A program made the position numbers and the translations under genes. The notes beneath the pieces are model-generated. The model saw only the letters and a program-made list of their open reading frames with translations, ran no database searches and was not told where the DNA came from. This document shows positions 18,953 through 28,197 of a DNA stretch of 51,634 bases, in pieces. Source of the DNA: Pseudomonadota bacterium. Lineage in GTDB: Bacteria; Pseudomonadota; Gammaproteobacteria; Acidiferrobacterales; UBA6901. The stretch is taken from NCBI GenBank assembly GCA_021778035.1, contig JAJYCY010000003.1:26470-78103 (forward strand). Direction: 5' to 3'. Numbering within the stretch: the first letter of the stretch is position 1; each line of letters opens with the position of its first letter.

Positions 18953-19165
18953 CTACGCGAAACCAAGCCACACGGCTGCCAGATAGGCCAAAGCCGCAAT
19001 CACAAGCGTTCCTCCCCAGAAAACCAGCCATCGCTGCCGCCCGTACATGCCGAGACGCACCAGCACCACGCCGATCAGCAGCGACATCAGTACCGTGAAT
19101 ACCACCATATAATGCTGGCTCACCGCAGCGGAGCGGGGGCCGGATCCACCGGATCCGTAGCGCAT
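18953..19165 (-). CDS. Small two-helix membrane protein
   Basis: A 70-residue protein with two predicted membrane helices (about 19-38, MVVFTVLMSLLIGVVLVRLG, and about 46-66) separated by a short basic loop (MYGRQRW). Not recognised. The ATG at 19165 has GGCAGGA 8 bases upstream; a longer in-frame reading adds a Cys-rich segment without membrane character and is rejected. It lies 135 bases ahead of tpm on the same strand. Confidence 0.65.
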   Translation of the reverse strand: MRYGSGGSGPRSAAVSQHYMVVFTVLMSLLIGVVLVRLGMYGRQRWLVFWGGTLVIAALAYLAAVWLGFA

Positions 19166-19302
19166 CGATTTATCCTGCCTGTCACATCGGTCACACGACA
19201 TACCGGCAGCCGCGCCATCGAAACACCTGGCGTGGCCAGGAGGCTGCGGTCCGGCACCTGTGGTGCGGGCTACCCGTCCTGCAGATTGCCACTTGTGCAG
19301 GA

Positions 19303-19344
19303 CTGACATGGATCAAATCACAAAAATGCGCAAATGTGTATAAG
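19303..19344 (+). promoter_or_regulatory. Class II FNR/ANR-type promoter of the hibernation-factor gene
   Basis: CTGACATGGATCAA (19303-19316) matches the ANR/FNR consensus TTGAC-N4-ATCAA at 9 of 10 specified positions. Its centre (19309.5) lies exactly 32 bases upstream of the centre of a -10 TATAAG (19339-19344), which places the box at about -41.5, the class II activation position. The start point would be near 19351. This is the main content of the 333-base gene-free stretch 19166-19498, together with the leader hairpin; I see nothing else in 19166-19302. Confidence 0.7.
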
Positions 19345-19356
19345 AAAAACAGGGCA

Positions 19357-19396
19357 GTTTCCGCAGGATACCCGCGATCCGGGTACCGGCGGAAAC
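19357..19396 (+). promoter_or_regulatory. Long hairpin in the 5' leader of the hibernation-factor mRNA
   Basis: GTTTCCGC (19357-19364) pairs with GCGGAAAC (19389-19396) and, inside it, TACCCG (19369-19374) pairs with CGGGTA (19380-19385) around a 5-base loop, with a small internal bulge. The hairpin begins about 6 bases from the predicted transcript start and about 100 bases before the ATG. No T-tract follows, so attenuation by a simple terminator is unlikely; mRNA stabilisation or protein binding fits better. Confidence 0.6.
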
Positions 19397-19498
19397 AGGG
19401 AGATTGACCGCCCGGTGCACCCGAGTCCCCGGCAGGAAAGCCAGGCCGCCGTGGACCAACCGTGATCCTGGCAACCACTGAAGAACGGGAGTCTGACC

Positions 19499-20062
19499 AT
19501 GACAGCTCCGCTGCAGATCACCGTGCGCGACATGTCCCATTCACCGGCCATTGACGATGCGATCCGGAAGAAAGCCGACAAGCTCGAACGGTTCTACGAC
19601 CGGATAACCAGCTGCCACGTTCTGGTAGAGGCCGCGCACCGCCATCATCACCAGGGCAAGCACTACCAGGTGCGCATCGACATCATGGTTCCGGGAGCCG
19701 AGCTCGCGATTACGCGGGACCCGTCCGGTGACGGATCGCACGAAGATGTCTTCGTGGCCATCCGGGACGCATTTGATGCCGCCAGGCGTCGTCTGCAGGA
19801 ATTCAGGCGGCGCGAACGGGGCGAGACTAAGCCCCGGGACACTGCACATGAGGCGCGGATACTGCGCCTGTTTCCGGCACAGGAATATGGGTTTCTGCGT
19901 ACCCCGGACAACCGCGAGATCTATTTTCACGCAAACTGCCTGCGTGATCTCGATTTCAGCCGCCTGGATCCTGGTACCGAGGTGGTCTATGCGGAGGAGG
20001 AAGGTCTGGAAGGTCCCCAGGCAATATGGGTGGCCAGCGGCGGTAGCAGCATACCGGAATGA
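19499..20062 (+). CDS. Ribosome hibernation (HPF/RaiA-like) protein fused to a cold-shock-like domain
   Basis: A 187-residue protein. Residues 5-105 match the HPF/RaiA fold (LQITVRDMSHSPAID, KADKLERFYDRITSCHVLVE, HEDVFVAIRDAFDAARRRLQ). This domain sits in the mRNA/tRNA channel of the 30S subunit and stops translation. Residues about 122-187 look like a cold-shock/OB domain (ILRLFPAQEYGFLRTPDNREIYF, FHANCL), the layout of a known HPF-CSD subgroup rather than long HPF with its dimerisation tail. The predicted role is to silence or store ribosomes with added RNA contact. GGGAG lies 8 bases before the ATG. Its promoter carries an FNR/ANR box, so expression in low oxygen is inferred. Convergent with uspA. 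Confidence 0.87.
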   Translation: MTAPLQITVRDMSHSPAIDDAIRKKADKLERFYDRITSCHVLVEAAHRHHHQGKHYQVRIDIMVPGAELAITRDPSGDGSHEDVFVAIRDAFDAARRRLQEFRRRERGETKPRDTAHEARILRLFPAQEYGFLRTPDNREIYFHANCLRDLDFSRLDPGTEVVYAEEEGLEGPQAIWVASGGSSIPE

Positions 20063-20064
20063 CA

Positions 20065-20096
20065 GCGGCCGGACAGCCGCAGCTAGCTGTGGCCGC
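20065..20096. terminator. Hairpin between convergent genes
   Basis: GCGGCC (20065-20070) pairs with GGCCGC (20091-20096), and nested ACAGC (20073-20077) pairs with GCTGT (20086-20090). It begins 3 bases after the hibernation-factor stop and includes the uspA stop codon. There is no T-tract in either direction, so it is a candidate 3'-end stem or weak bidirectional terminator only. Confidence 0.35.
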
Positions 20097-20538
20097 GCAC
20101 CAGCAAAACAGGTACCGGCGACAGACGCATCACGCCCTCGGCCACACTGCCAAGCAGAAGATGATCGAGACCGCGGCGACCATGGGTGCCGATCACGATG
20201 AGATCGGCGGGCCATTCGCGCGCCTGCTCGGCGATCATTTTGGCAATCCGCTGTCCCGGCTTCTGGATCTCAAGAATACGGGTCTCGGCGTTGATCGCCC
20301 CTTCCCGGGCGACACGCTGGGCCTTTTCGAGAACAGCGTGAGCAAAACTTCGCACTGATTCCTGGATCTGTTCCAGGCCAATGGGCGTAAATTCAAACTC
20401 CCATGCCGGGGCAGCGTAATCCGCGACGTAGACGATCCGCAGGACCGCCGACTCACTGTGCGCGAGCCTGATGGCTTCCTGCAGCGCTGCTGCCGCCGTA
20501 TCACTGCCATCCACGGGAACAAGGATATTCTTGTACAC
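20083..20538 (-). CDS. Universal stress protein UspA family
   Basis: A 151-residue single-domain Usp. N-terminus MYKNILVPVDGSDTA and C-terminal ATP-binding motif G-x2-G-x9-G-S (GTHG...LLLGS) followed by SPVPVLLV place it in the nucleotide-binding class. It has a cytosolic stress-survival role. The start is taken as the GTG at 20538 because GGAGG lies 6 bases upstream and the family begins at this point; the ATG 12 bases earlier overlaps the ribosome site. A -10-like TACAAT at 20615-20620 on the minus strand is the best promoter candidate. It faces the hibernation-factor gene, also a stress-survival function. Confidence 0.9.
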   Translation of the reverse strand: MYKNILVPVDGSDTAAAALQEAIRLAHSESAVLRIVYVADYAAPAWEFEFTPIGLEQIQESVRSFAHAVLEKAQRVAREGAINAETRILEIQKPGQRIAKMIAEQAREWPADLIVIGTHGRRGLDHLLLGSVAEGVMRLSPVPVLLVRGHS

Positions 20539-20656
20539 GCCCACCTCCATCGGATGCCATCCGCGGGACCCATTCCGGCGCGCAAACTTCCGGCCGGCCA
20601 CGACAGACACCGCCATTGTATAGCGGTCCTCCGGCAAGCGCATGCAAAACCGGCCG

Positions 20657-21817
20657 TCAGGAGCCGAGAACAATTAGCGGCACAAACATCTCTTCCGGAC
20701 TGACGCCGCCATGCATCCCTATCTGCACGTGCTTTTTTTCTCCGGCCACCTGGTCGGTCAGAGCAAAATTCCCGTTCATGATCAATGCATAATGCCCGAT
20801 CCGTTCGTGCAGTCGGGGATGAGGCGTTCCATGCCCGAAATATCCGCGCGCCACCAGATCGGCGCTTCGTGCCAGAGTCGCCTCGCGACTGAATTGCGTC
20901 GCGACATAGTCCTCGAATCGGGCACACTGGTCGGGATGCACGTAGCAGAACGGAACACGACGTTCGCCGCATAAAGGCAGGACCAGTGACCGTGAAAGCA
21001 CCGGGTGCGATTGCAGATCGACCACACTGTCCGGACTGGTGTCGATGAAGCCGTGATCTGCGGTCACGATGATGAAATAGTCGCGGCCGCGGATGGAGTC
21101 GATGAAATAGTCAAAGGCAGCATCGAGCTCCTCCAGATGCATCGACACCTGACGGCTTGCCACGCCATATTCATGTGCCAGCCGGTCAAATTCTGGCCAG
21201 TAGGCATAGGTAAAGCTCCGTTCACTATCCCCGGCAAGGCAGCCGCCGACCGCATCGAAGAACTGCGGAAGCGTCGCGTACCCGAGGTGCGTTGCACCGC
21301 GGCTATGGACAGCGTTGAAAGTAGAATCGATCAGATGCCGCGGCGTTACAATATTGCAGCGACGAGGGATACGCCCGAATACCGGCTGGCTGCCGAAAAG
21401 GCCCTCTGCATCGATGCCGGCCTCGGCAAGCTCGATGCCTCCATGACGATCGCGGAACGGAAGCACGGCAATCACGCTCCCGAGTTCGCGGAAAAAGGTG
21501 AACCAGCCGGTCAGTCCATGCTGCTGCGGGGCCACTGCGGTCAGAAACGTGGCAACAGCAGCGGTGGTGGTAGACGGGAAGACCGAGGTAATGCGACCCC
21601 TGAGCCCCTTGCGCAGAAAAGAACCCGGCTGCGAGCGGGCCAGAAATTCATGGCCAAGTCCATCCACGACCAGAAGTACCACGTGCCGGTGGCGGGCAAC
21701 CTCCTGCACATCTAGTCCCACAAGCGGCGCATAGCCGGTGTCACCGCCACCCAGGCCGGCGACCAGCGTTGCCATCAGGTTGACTATGCTGCCGCCATGA
21801 TAGTCGGGTAAAGGCAT
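20657..21817 (-). CDS. Type I phosphodiesterase/nucleotide pyrophosphatase (alkaline phosphatase superfamily)
   Basis: A 386-residue metal-dependent phosphodiesterase. Visible active-site elements are VVDGLG (first metal Asp), FPSTTTAAV (Thr nucleophile), TYAYWPEFDRLAHEYG (Asp and His) and TADHGFID (Asp-His), with a closing HGGVSPEEM, the usual order for the NPP branch. No signal peptide is seen, so cytosolic. The substrate is unknown. The ATG at 21817 fits the family start better than the upstream in-frame ATG, though its ribosome site (AGGT) is modest. It lies 118 bases upstream of uspA, same strand. Confidence 0.85.
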   Translation of the reverse strand: MPLPDYHGGSIVNLMATLVAGLGGGDTGYAPLVGLDVQEVARHRHVVLLVVDGLGHEFLARSQPGSFLRKGLRGRITSVFPSTTTAAVATFLTAVAPQQHGLTGWFTFFRELGSVIAVLPFRDRHGGIELAEAGIDAEGLFGSQPVFGRIPRRCNIVTPRHLIDSTFNAVHSRGATHLGYATLPQFFDAVGGCLAGDSERSFTYAYWPEFDRLAHEYGVASRQVSMHLEELDAAFDYFIDSIRGRDYFIIVTADHGFIDTSPDSVVDLQSHPVLSRSLVLPLCGERRVPFCYVHPDQCARFEDYVATQFSREATLARSADLVARGYFGHGTPHPRLHERIGHYALIMNGNFALTDQVAGEKKHVQIGMHGGVSPEEMFVPLIVLGS

Positions 21818-22012
21818 CGTTACCTGGATCCAGTCATGCGCATCCCATGCGTTCCGTGGCATGTCTCCGTGATGCTACCGGAACGGAAGGCCGCGGACCA
21901 TCCGTCCGGTCGCAAGGCTGGACGGCAGCCGCGGATACCCCTGCCCCGCAGCTGCGCAGCCGCGTGCCGTCCGCCGGGTGCCGCCGGAAATGCGCCATGG
22001 TAATCTGGCACG

Positions 22013-23030
22013 ATGGAACTGACCTGCTTCCATGCCGCTGTCCGATCCTGGTTTTTCCGGAAATTCGGCAGTCCGACCGCCGCGCAGGCGCAGTCCTGGC
22101 CCGCGATCTGTGGAGGCAGGCATACCCTGATCGCCGCGCCCACGGGGTCCGGCAAGACCCTGGCCGCCTTTCTCGCCGCCATCGATTCCCTGGTCAGGCA
22201 GGCCGCGTGCGGAAATCTCGAAGACAGAACCCAGGTACTCTATGTCTCTCCGCTGAAAGCGCTCTCCTAACGACATAGAGCACAACCTGCGCGAGCCCCT
22301 GGCCGGCATCGCCCAGGAGTTGCGGTCACTGGGCAGCGACGGACATGCAATCCGCGCCCAGGTCCGCACCGGCGACACCACCCCTGCAGAACGGGCCGCG
22401 ATGATCCGCCGGCCGCCGCACATCCTTATAACCACACCCGAATCCCTGTATCTGCTACTGACCGCGGAATCCGGCCGGCGGATGCTGGCCACGGTGCAAA
22501 CCGTGATCGTGGACGAGATTCACGCGGTTGCCGCGACAAAGCGCGGTGCCCACCTGAGTCTGTCGCTCGAGCGGCTGCGCGCAGTCACTGGAGCACCGTT
22601 TGCCCGCATCGGCCTGTCGGCAACGCAAAAACCGGTGCCGGAAATCGCGCGATTTCTTGCCGGTACCGATGCGGCCGGCTGCACGATTGTCGATATCGGC
22701 CACGTGCGGGACCGTGATCTGGCCCTGGAACTGCCTGATACGCCGCTCGATGTTGATGCGCTCCGCGCGCTGCGTAAAATGCCACCCACCGGCACACTGG
22801 TATCGCTCAGCGCAGCCGACCCGCTGAATCTTGCCGGGATCATTACGCCTGGCGAACGTGTCCTGGCCGTTCCGGGAAACCGCGTGCTATACCGCGACGG
22901 AATTCCGGTGGCAGCCCGCATCGGCCCCGAAACCCGGTTCTTTGGCGCACTCGGTCCGGCTTCCGAATGGGAGGCGCGCAATGCGCTGCTGCGGACAAAC
23001 ACTCCACTGCTTGCGGGGCGCCTGAACTGA
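22013..23030 (+). pseudogene. Decayed Lhr-type DEAD/DEAH helicase (frameshift plus large internal deletion)
   Basis: The start encodes a normal Lhr N-terminus: [18 protein letters not shown] and Walker A APTGSGKT, up to [12 protein letters not shown] one-base insertion (extra T at about 22268) then creates a stop; the next frame resumes as [11 protein letters not shown] and continues through [20 protein letters not shown] (DEIH box) and LSATQ. After [12 protein letters not shown] (about 22750) the sequence jumps straight to what I recognise as the Lhr C-terminus ([30 protein letters not shown]). The second RecA domain, winged-helix and middle regions are missing, about 1,000 codons against a usual 1,400. 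It is probably non-functional. Confidence 0.85.
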
Positions 23031-23075
23031 CGGCATCCCGCCAGGCCGTGCGGAAATCCGCGCCGGGTCCGGGCA

Positions 23076-25715
23076 CTACACGCTAGCCGGGGCGGCAGCC
23101 CCGGATGCCAGCGCTACGGCGTCCGGACCACGCACATGGGCAGCGCTCGCGCCCCACAGTACCAGGTTGAGCTCCGCCGGCACGCGCGCAAGAGGATGAA
23201 AGGGCACGACCCGCGGAGTGAAATGGCTGACCGGGCGGCCCGTGGCAATATGGCCACGATAGACATAACCGTTTTCTGATCCAGGTATCGCCGCACGGCG
23301 CTCCATCACCTCACGCAATGCAGACTGTCCGTCCACCTCGTCTGCATAGAGCTCGACCGCTACGGCATCCGGAGGCACATCCCCGAGATATCCGGCCAGC
23401 GCAAACGACCAGCCGTCAGACTCACGCCAGGCCTCGAGATTGCCCAGATGCATGCTCTGCCAGTGCTGCAGCAGACTCTGCGCCCATACATGCAGATCGT
23501 GCGCGATTTTCCCTGCATCAGCCGACCGCTGCCGGAATGCGGCTGCCGCCGGAAGATAAAGTGCCTGCACGTATTCCTGCAGCATACGGCTGCTGCTGAA
23601 CCTCGGAGCAAGCCGTGACATGCTCGCCCGCATGCGGGCTACCCAGCCGCGCGGAATTCCGTCTGCACCGCGGCCATAGAACTCCGGAAGCACCTCATGT
23701 TCCAGCAGGTGAAAAAGCTGTCCGGCTTCGGCTTCATCCCAGCCGGGTTCGGTGTGCTCACGCCCGTCCCCGAGCGGCCAGCCGACATCCGGTGAATAGG
23801 CCTCCGCCCACCAGCCGTCGAGTTCGGACAGATTGATGCCGCCGTTTGCAAGCACCTTCATGCCGCTGGTACCGCAGGCTTCCCATGGGCGAAGCGGCGT
23901 GTTGAGCCACAGATCCACGCCCTGGACCATCTCCTGGGCAAGTGTCATGTCATAGTCTTCAAGGAACACGATACGGTTCCGGACCTCCGGCCGAACCGAA
24001 AATTCGGCCCATTCGTGCACGTACTGTCTGCCCTGCTCATCCAGGGGGTGTGCTTTTCCGGCAACGATGATCTGTACCGGGAAATCGCGACTGGTCAGCA
24101 GCCGCGCCAGGCGTGGCATGTTCCGGAGCAGCAGGTTGGGCCGTTTATAAGAGGCAAAACGGCGTGCGAAACCGATCGTCAGGGCGTAGGGGTCAAGCAC
24201 ATCACGCACCGCTGCCACCGCTTCCGGTCCCGCGCCCCTCTGGCCAAGCTGGCGGGCAAGACGTTCGCGCGCATAACGCACCAGATCCGCTCTCTGACGG
24301 CAGCGGAATGTCCACAGCGTCTCATCGTCCAGCGCTTCCATTGCTGGTCCAAGATCATCAATAACTCCAAGCCATCGCTCCTTGCCGCATGCCTCGGTCC
24401 AGATCAAGTCCGCCCAGGAGGAGTCCCAGGTCGGAACGTGTACCCCGTTGGTCACATGCACGACCGGCACCTCGCGCTGCGGCCAGCGGGGATAGAGCCC
24501 CTGGAAAATGTGCCGGCTTACTTCCCCATGCAGACGGCTCACGCCGTTGATCGTTCCGCAGGTACGCGCAGCCAGATATGCCATGTTGAACGGCTCGCCA
24601 TGGTCATCCGGATTTTTCCGTCCCAGTGCAAGAAGCTCTGCGGCAGAGATGCCGAAACCGGATGCATAGTCACCGACATGACGGGCAAGCAGCGCCGGAT
24701 AATAGCTATCGAAACCGGACGGGACCGAGGTGTGTGTGGTAAAGACATTCCCCGCCCGCGTCGCCCACAGCGCTTCCCGGAAACCCACGCCGCGGGCCCG
24801 CATGTATGCGCGCGCACGTTCGACAGTCACGAAGGCGGCGTGCCCTTCGTTAAGATGGCACACATCCGCTTCCAGACCAAGCGCCTCCAGTGCACGCCAG
24901 CCACCGATTCCCAGGGCGATTTCCTGCACCAGCCGCAGCTCCTGGCCTCCTCCGTAGAGCCTGCTCGTAATACCGCGGTCTCCGGGACTGTTGAGCGGAT
25001 CGTTGCTGTCGAGCAGGTAAAGCGCCACCCGCCCCACACGTACCTGCCAGACACGGAATCTCACCTTGCGCCCGGGAAACTCGATCACCACGTGCAGCCA
25101 GCCACCGTCCGGATCCTGAGCCGGCAGGACCGGCATGTTGGTGGAATCATTGTATGGATAGATTTCCTGCTGCTGCCCGGCAGCGTCGAGCGTCTGGCGA
25201 AAATAACCTTCCTGGTAGAACAGCCCGACGCCGACCAGCGGGATCCCGAAATCGCTCGAGGATTTCAGGTGGTCACCGGCAAGTATCCCTAGCCCGCCGG
25301 CATAAAGCGGCAGCGCTTCGCTCAGGCCAAACTCCATGCTGAAATACGCGATACGCACCCCGCGCAGGCCCGCCACAGAGTCGGACCAGCACGCCCGGTC
25401 AAGGTACTCCCGCCGCGACCGCATCAGCCGGTCGATCTCGCCGCGAAAGGCGGAATCCGCCGCCAGCTCCTGCATGCGTCGGGGAGACAGGTTCTGGAGC
25501 ATGGCATAGGGATTTCCGGTCTGTTCCCAGGCTTCCGGGTCCACGTGCTGCCACAGGGCATCGCCGGCGTGGCTCCAGGTCCAGAACACGTCTGTCGCAA
25601 GGTCGGCCAGGGGCAGGAGTTCCGCAGGCAGCACGGCCAGCAGCGGACTTTTGGCCAGGGAAAACTTCCCCGGACTGCCCGGACGGCAGGCGCCGGGGTC
25701 ATCCGCCGCAGCCAT
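23076..25715 (-). CDS. glgP: Alpha-glucan (glycogen) phosphorylase
   Basis: An 879-residue phosphorylase of the short alpha-glucan type with an N-terminal DUF3417-like region (LPLADLATDVFWTWSHAGDA). Conserved blocks include AYFSMEFGLSEALPLYAGGLG, VCHLNEGHAAF, HVTNGVHVPTW, GFARRFASYKRPNLL and the PLP-lysine motif GTSGMKVLANGG. It releases glucose-1-phosphate from storage glucan with phosphate. The ATG at 25715 shares its A with the xfp stop (TGATG), so translation is coupled. As the third gene of ackA-xfp-glgP it supplies hexose phosphate to the phosphoketolase without spending ATP. A C-terminal extension of about 130 residues follows the catalytic part. Confidence 0.93.
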   Translation of the reverse strand: MAAADDPGACRPGSPGKFSLAKSPLLAVLPAELLPLADLATDVFWTWSHAGDALWQHVDPEAWEQTGNPYAMLQNLSPRRMQELAADSAFRGEIDRLMRSRREYLDRACWSDSVAGLRGVRIAYFSMEFGLSEALPLYAGGLGILAGDHLKSSSDFGIPLVGVGLFYQEGYFRQTLDAAGQQQEIYPYNDSTNMPVLPAQDPDGGWLHVVIEFPGRKVRFRVWQVRVGRVALYLLDSNDPLNSPGDRGITSRLYGGGQELRLVQEIALGIGGWRALEALGLEADVCHLNEGHAAFVTVERARAYMRARGVGFREALWATRAGNVFTTHTSVPSGFDSYYPALLARHVGDYASGFGISAAELLALGRKNPDDHGEPFNMAYLAARTCGTINGVSRLHGEVSRHIFQGLYPRWPQREVPVVHVTNGVHVPTWDSSWADLIWTEACGKERWLGVIDDLGPAMEALDDETLWTFRCRQRADLVRYARERLARQLGQRGAGPEAVAAVRDVLDPYALTIGFARRFASYKRPNLLLRNMPRLARLLTSRDFPVQIIVAGKAHPLDEQGRQYVHEWAEFSVRPEVRNRIVFLEDYDMTLAQEMVQGVDLWLNTPLRPWEACGTSGMKVLANGGINLSELDGWWAEAYSPDVGWPLGDGREHTEPGWDEAEAGQLFHLLEHEVLPEFYGRGADGIPRGWVARMRASMSRLAPRFSSSRMLQEYVQALYLPAAAAFRQRSADAGKIAHDLHVWAQSLLQHWQSMHLGNLEAWRESDGWSFALAGYLGDVPPDAVAVELYADEVDGQSALREVMERRAAIPGSENGYVYRGHIATGRPVSHFTPRVVPFHPLARVPAELNLVLWGASAAHVRGPDAVALASGAAAPASV

Positions 25716-28144
25716 CACCCGGACCACCGCCAGTTGCGCACTTCCGGCATGTCTTCGCCGTGGCGCCGGATGTATTCGGCATGATCCACGCGTTTGTCGC
25801 GCATTGCCTGCCGCACGTGCGCGGCCCGGGATGCAAGGCCAGGAACCCGGTCAATCACGTCCTCCACCAGGTGAAACCGGTCGAGATCGTTGCGCACTGC
25901 CATGTCAAAAGGCGTCGTGGTGGTTCCTTCCTCCTTGTATCCGCGCACATGCATGTTCGCATGATTCGTTCGCCGGTAGGTGAGCCGGTGAATGAGCCAT
26001 GGATACCCGTGATAAGCAAAGATTACCGGCCTGTCCGTGGTAAACAGCACATCAAACTCCTTGTCGGACAGTCCGTGCGGGTGCTCCTCGTGTGGCTGCA
26101 GGGTCATCAGGTCCACCACGTTGATCACCCGGACCCGAAGCGCGGGCAGATGCTGCCGCAGCAGGCTCACGGCCGCCAGGACCTCGAGTGTCGGTACGTC
26201 CCCGGCGCAGGCCATGACAACATCAGGCTCCGAATCGGCATCGCTGCTTGCCCAGTCCCAGATGCCGATGCCGGCGGCGCAGTGCCGCCGCGCCGCCTCC
26301 AGATCCAGCCATTGCGACTCCGGCTGCTTGCCGGCAACAATCACGTTGATCCGGTTGCGGCTCCGCAAACACGAATCAAGCACGAGCAGCAGCGTGTTCA
26401 CATCGGGCGGAAGGTAGACACGGATGATGCCAGCCTTCTTGTTGACGACATGGTCGATGAATCCGGGGTCCTGGTGGGAAAAGCCGTTATGATCCTGACG
26501 CCAGACATGGGAGGTGAGCAGGTAGTTGAGCGAAGCGATCGGCCGGCGCCACGGCACCTCCGTGCTGCTTACCTTCAGCCACTTGGCGTGCTGGTTGAAC
26601 ATCGAGTCGACGATGTGTATGAACGCCTCATAGCAGGTAAACAGCCCGTGGCGTCCGGTGAGCAGATAACCCTCGAGCCAGCCCTGGCAGGTATGTTCGG
26701 AAAGAATTTCCATCACCCTGCCATCACGCGCCAGGTGGTCGTCTTCCGGCAGGGTCTGCGCCATCCATGCGCGCCCGGTCACCTCCAGCAGCGCATCGAG
26801 CCGGTTGGACACCAGCTCATCCGGAGCCATGACGCGAAAATTGCGCGCCGCACGATTTTGCACCATCACATCACGCAGGAATTTTCCGGCCACGCGCGTC
26901 GCCTCCCCGGAAACTGCCCCGGGCTTCGGTACCTCTACCGCGTAATCACCGGTGTCCGGCAGGTCCAGATCCCTGAGCAGCAGCCCGCCGTTAGCGTGCG
27001 GATTCGAGCTCATCCGGCGCGCTCCGCCAGGCGCCATGGCAGCCAGTTCCGGCAGCAGCTGCCCGTCGGCATCAAACAGTTCCTCCGGTCGATAGCTTTT
27101 CATCCACTGTTCCAGCAGCTGCAGATGCCGGGGATTGCTCTCCAGGTCGGTGATCGGCACCTGATGCGAACGCCAGTAACCCTCCAGCTTCCTGCCATCG
27201 ACCTCGGCGGGCGCGGTCCAGCCCTTCGGTGAGCGCAGCACGATGACCGGCCAGCGGGGTCGTGCGACCACGCCGTGGCGCCGCGCCTCATTCTGGATTT
27301 CCCTGATTTCCGCGATCGCCCGTTCCAGCGTGGCAGCCATCTGCTGATGCATCAGCGCGTGCTCCGAGCCTTCCACAAAATACGGATGGTAACCGTAACC
27401 TGTCAGCAGGCTGGCCAGTTCCTCGCTGCCGATACGCGCAAGCACCGTGGGATTCGCGATCTTGTAGCCGTTCAGATGAAGGATGGGCAGTACCGCGCCA
27501 TCATGTACCGGATCCAGGAATTTGTTCGAGTGCCAGGCTGTGGCGAGCGGTCCGGTTTCTGCCTCTCCGTCACCCACCACGCAGCAGACGACCAGATCAG
27601 GATTGTCGAATGCCGCGCCGAATGCATGCGACAGCGAGTATCCGAGCTCCCCGCCTTCGTGAATGGACCCCGGTGTTTCCGGCGCTACGTGACTCGGAAT
27701 TCCACCCGGAAAGGAAAACTGGCGGAACAGCCGTTTCATGCCCTCCGTGTTGCACGGAATATGGGGATAGATCTCGCTGTAGCTGCCCTCCAGGTACGCA
27801 TTGGCAACCAGAGCCGGGCCTCCATGACCCGGCCCGGTGACATAGATCGCATTGAGATCCAGGGCCTTGATCACACGGTTCATGTGCACGTAGATGAAAT
27901 TGAGGCCCGGCGACGTTCCCCAGTGACCGAGCAGCCGTGGTTTGATGTCTTCGATGACAAGCGGTCGGGAAAGCAGTGGATTATCCACCAGGTAAATCTG
28001 GCCGATCGAAAGATAGTTGGCCGCCCGCCAGTAAGCATCAATCCGGCCCAGCTCCCCGGCCGATAGGGGTCCGGCAGGACGCCCTTCCGCACCAGGCTGG
28101 CTCACCCTGCCGCCAGCAGATTTTCCGTCATCTGCAGTGTTCAT
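25715..28144 (-). CDS. xfp: Phosphoketolase (xylulose-5-phosphate/fructose-6-phosphate)
   Basis: An 809-residue thiamine-diphosphate enzyme, normal for the family. Signatures: [40 protein letters not shown] and [20 protein letters not shown] (ThDP/Mg site), then [20 protein letters not shown] and [11 protein letters not shown]. It splits xylulose-5-P or fructose-6-P with phosphate to acetyl-phosphate plus a triose or tetrose phosphate. The start is taken as the ATG at 28144, which begins the recognisable protein; the in-frame upstream reading runs into ackA. It lies 53 bases after ackA and overlaps glgP by one base. Acetyl-phosphate would be turned into acetate and ATP by the neighbouring acetate kinase. 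Confidence 0.95.
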   Translation of the reverse strand: MNTADDGKSAGGRVSQPGAEGRPAGPLSAGELGRIDAYWRAANYLSIGQIYLVDNPLLSRPLVIEDIKPRLLGHWGTSPGLNFIYVHMNRVIKALDLNAIYVTGPGHGGPALVANAYLEGSYSEIYPHIPCNTEGMKRLFRQFSFPGGIPSHVAPETPGSIHEGGELGYSLSHAFGAAFDNPDLVVCCVVGDGEAETGPLATAWHSNKFLDPVHDGAVLPILHLNGYKIANPTVLARIGSEELASLLTGYGYHPYFVEGSEHALMHQQMAATLERAIAEIREIQNEARRHGVVARPRWPVIVLRSPKGWTAPAEVDGRKLEGYWRSHQVPITDLESNPRHLQLLEQWMKSYRPEELFDADGQLLPELAAMAPGGARRMSSNPHANGGLLLRDLDLPDTGDYAVEVPKPGAVSGEATRVAGKFLRDVMVQNRAARNFRVMAPDELVSNRLDALLEVTGRAWMAQTLPEDDHLARDGRVMEILSEHTCQGWLEGYLLTGRHGLFTCYEAFIHIVDSMFNQHAKWLKVSSTEVPWRRPIASLNYLLTSHVWRQDHNGFSHQDPGFIDHVVNKKAGIIRVYLPPDVNTLLLVLDSCLRSRNRINVIVAGKQPESQWLDLEAARRHCAAGIGIWDWASSDADSEPDVVMACAGDVPTLEVLAAVSLLRQHLPALRVRVINVVDLMTLQPHEEHPHGLSDKEFDVLFTTDRPVIFAYHGYPWLIHRLTYRRTNHANMHVRGYKEEGTTTTPFDMAVRNDLDRFHLVEDVIDRVPGLASRAAHVRQAMRDKRVDHAEYIRRHGEDMPEVRNWRWSG

Positions 28145-28197
28145 CCACGCCCCCGGATACCCCTCCAGACACCCCGGCTCACTCCGGACCCGTCCTA

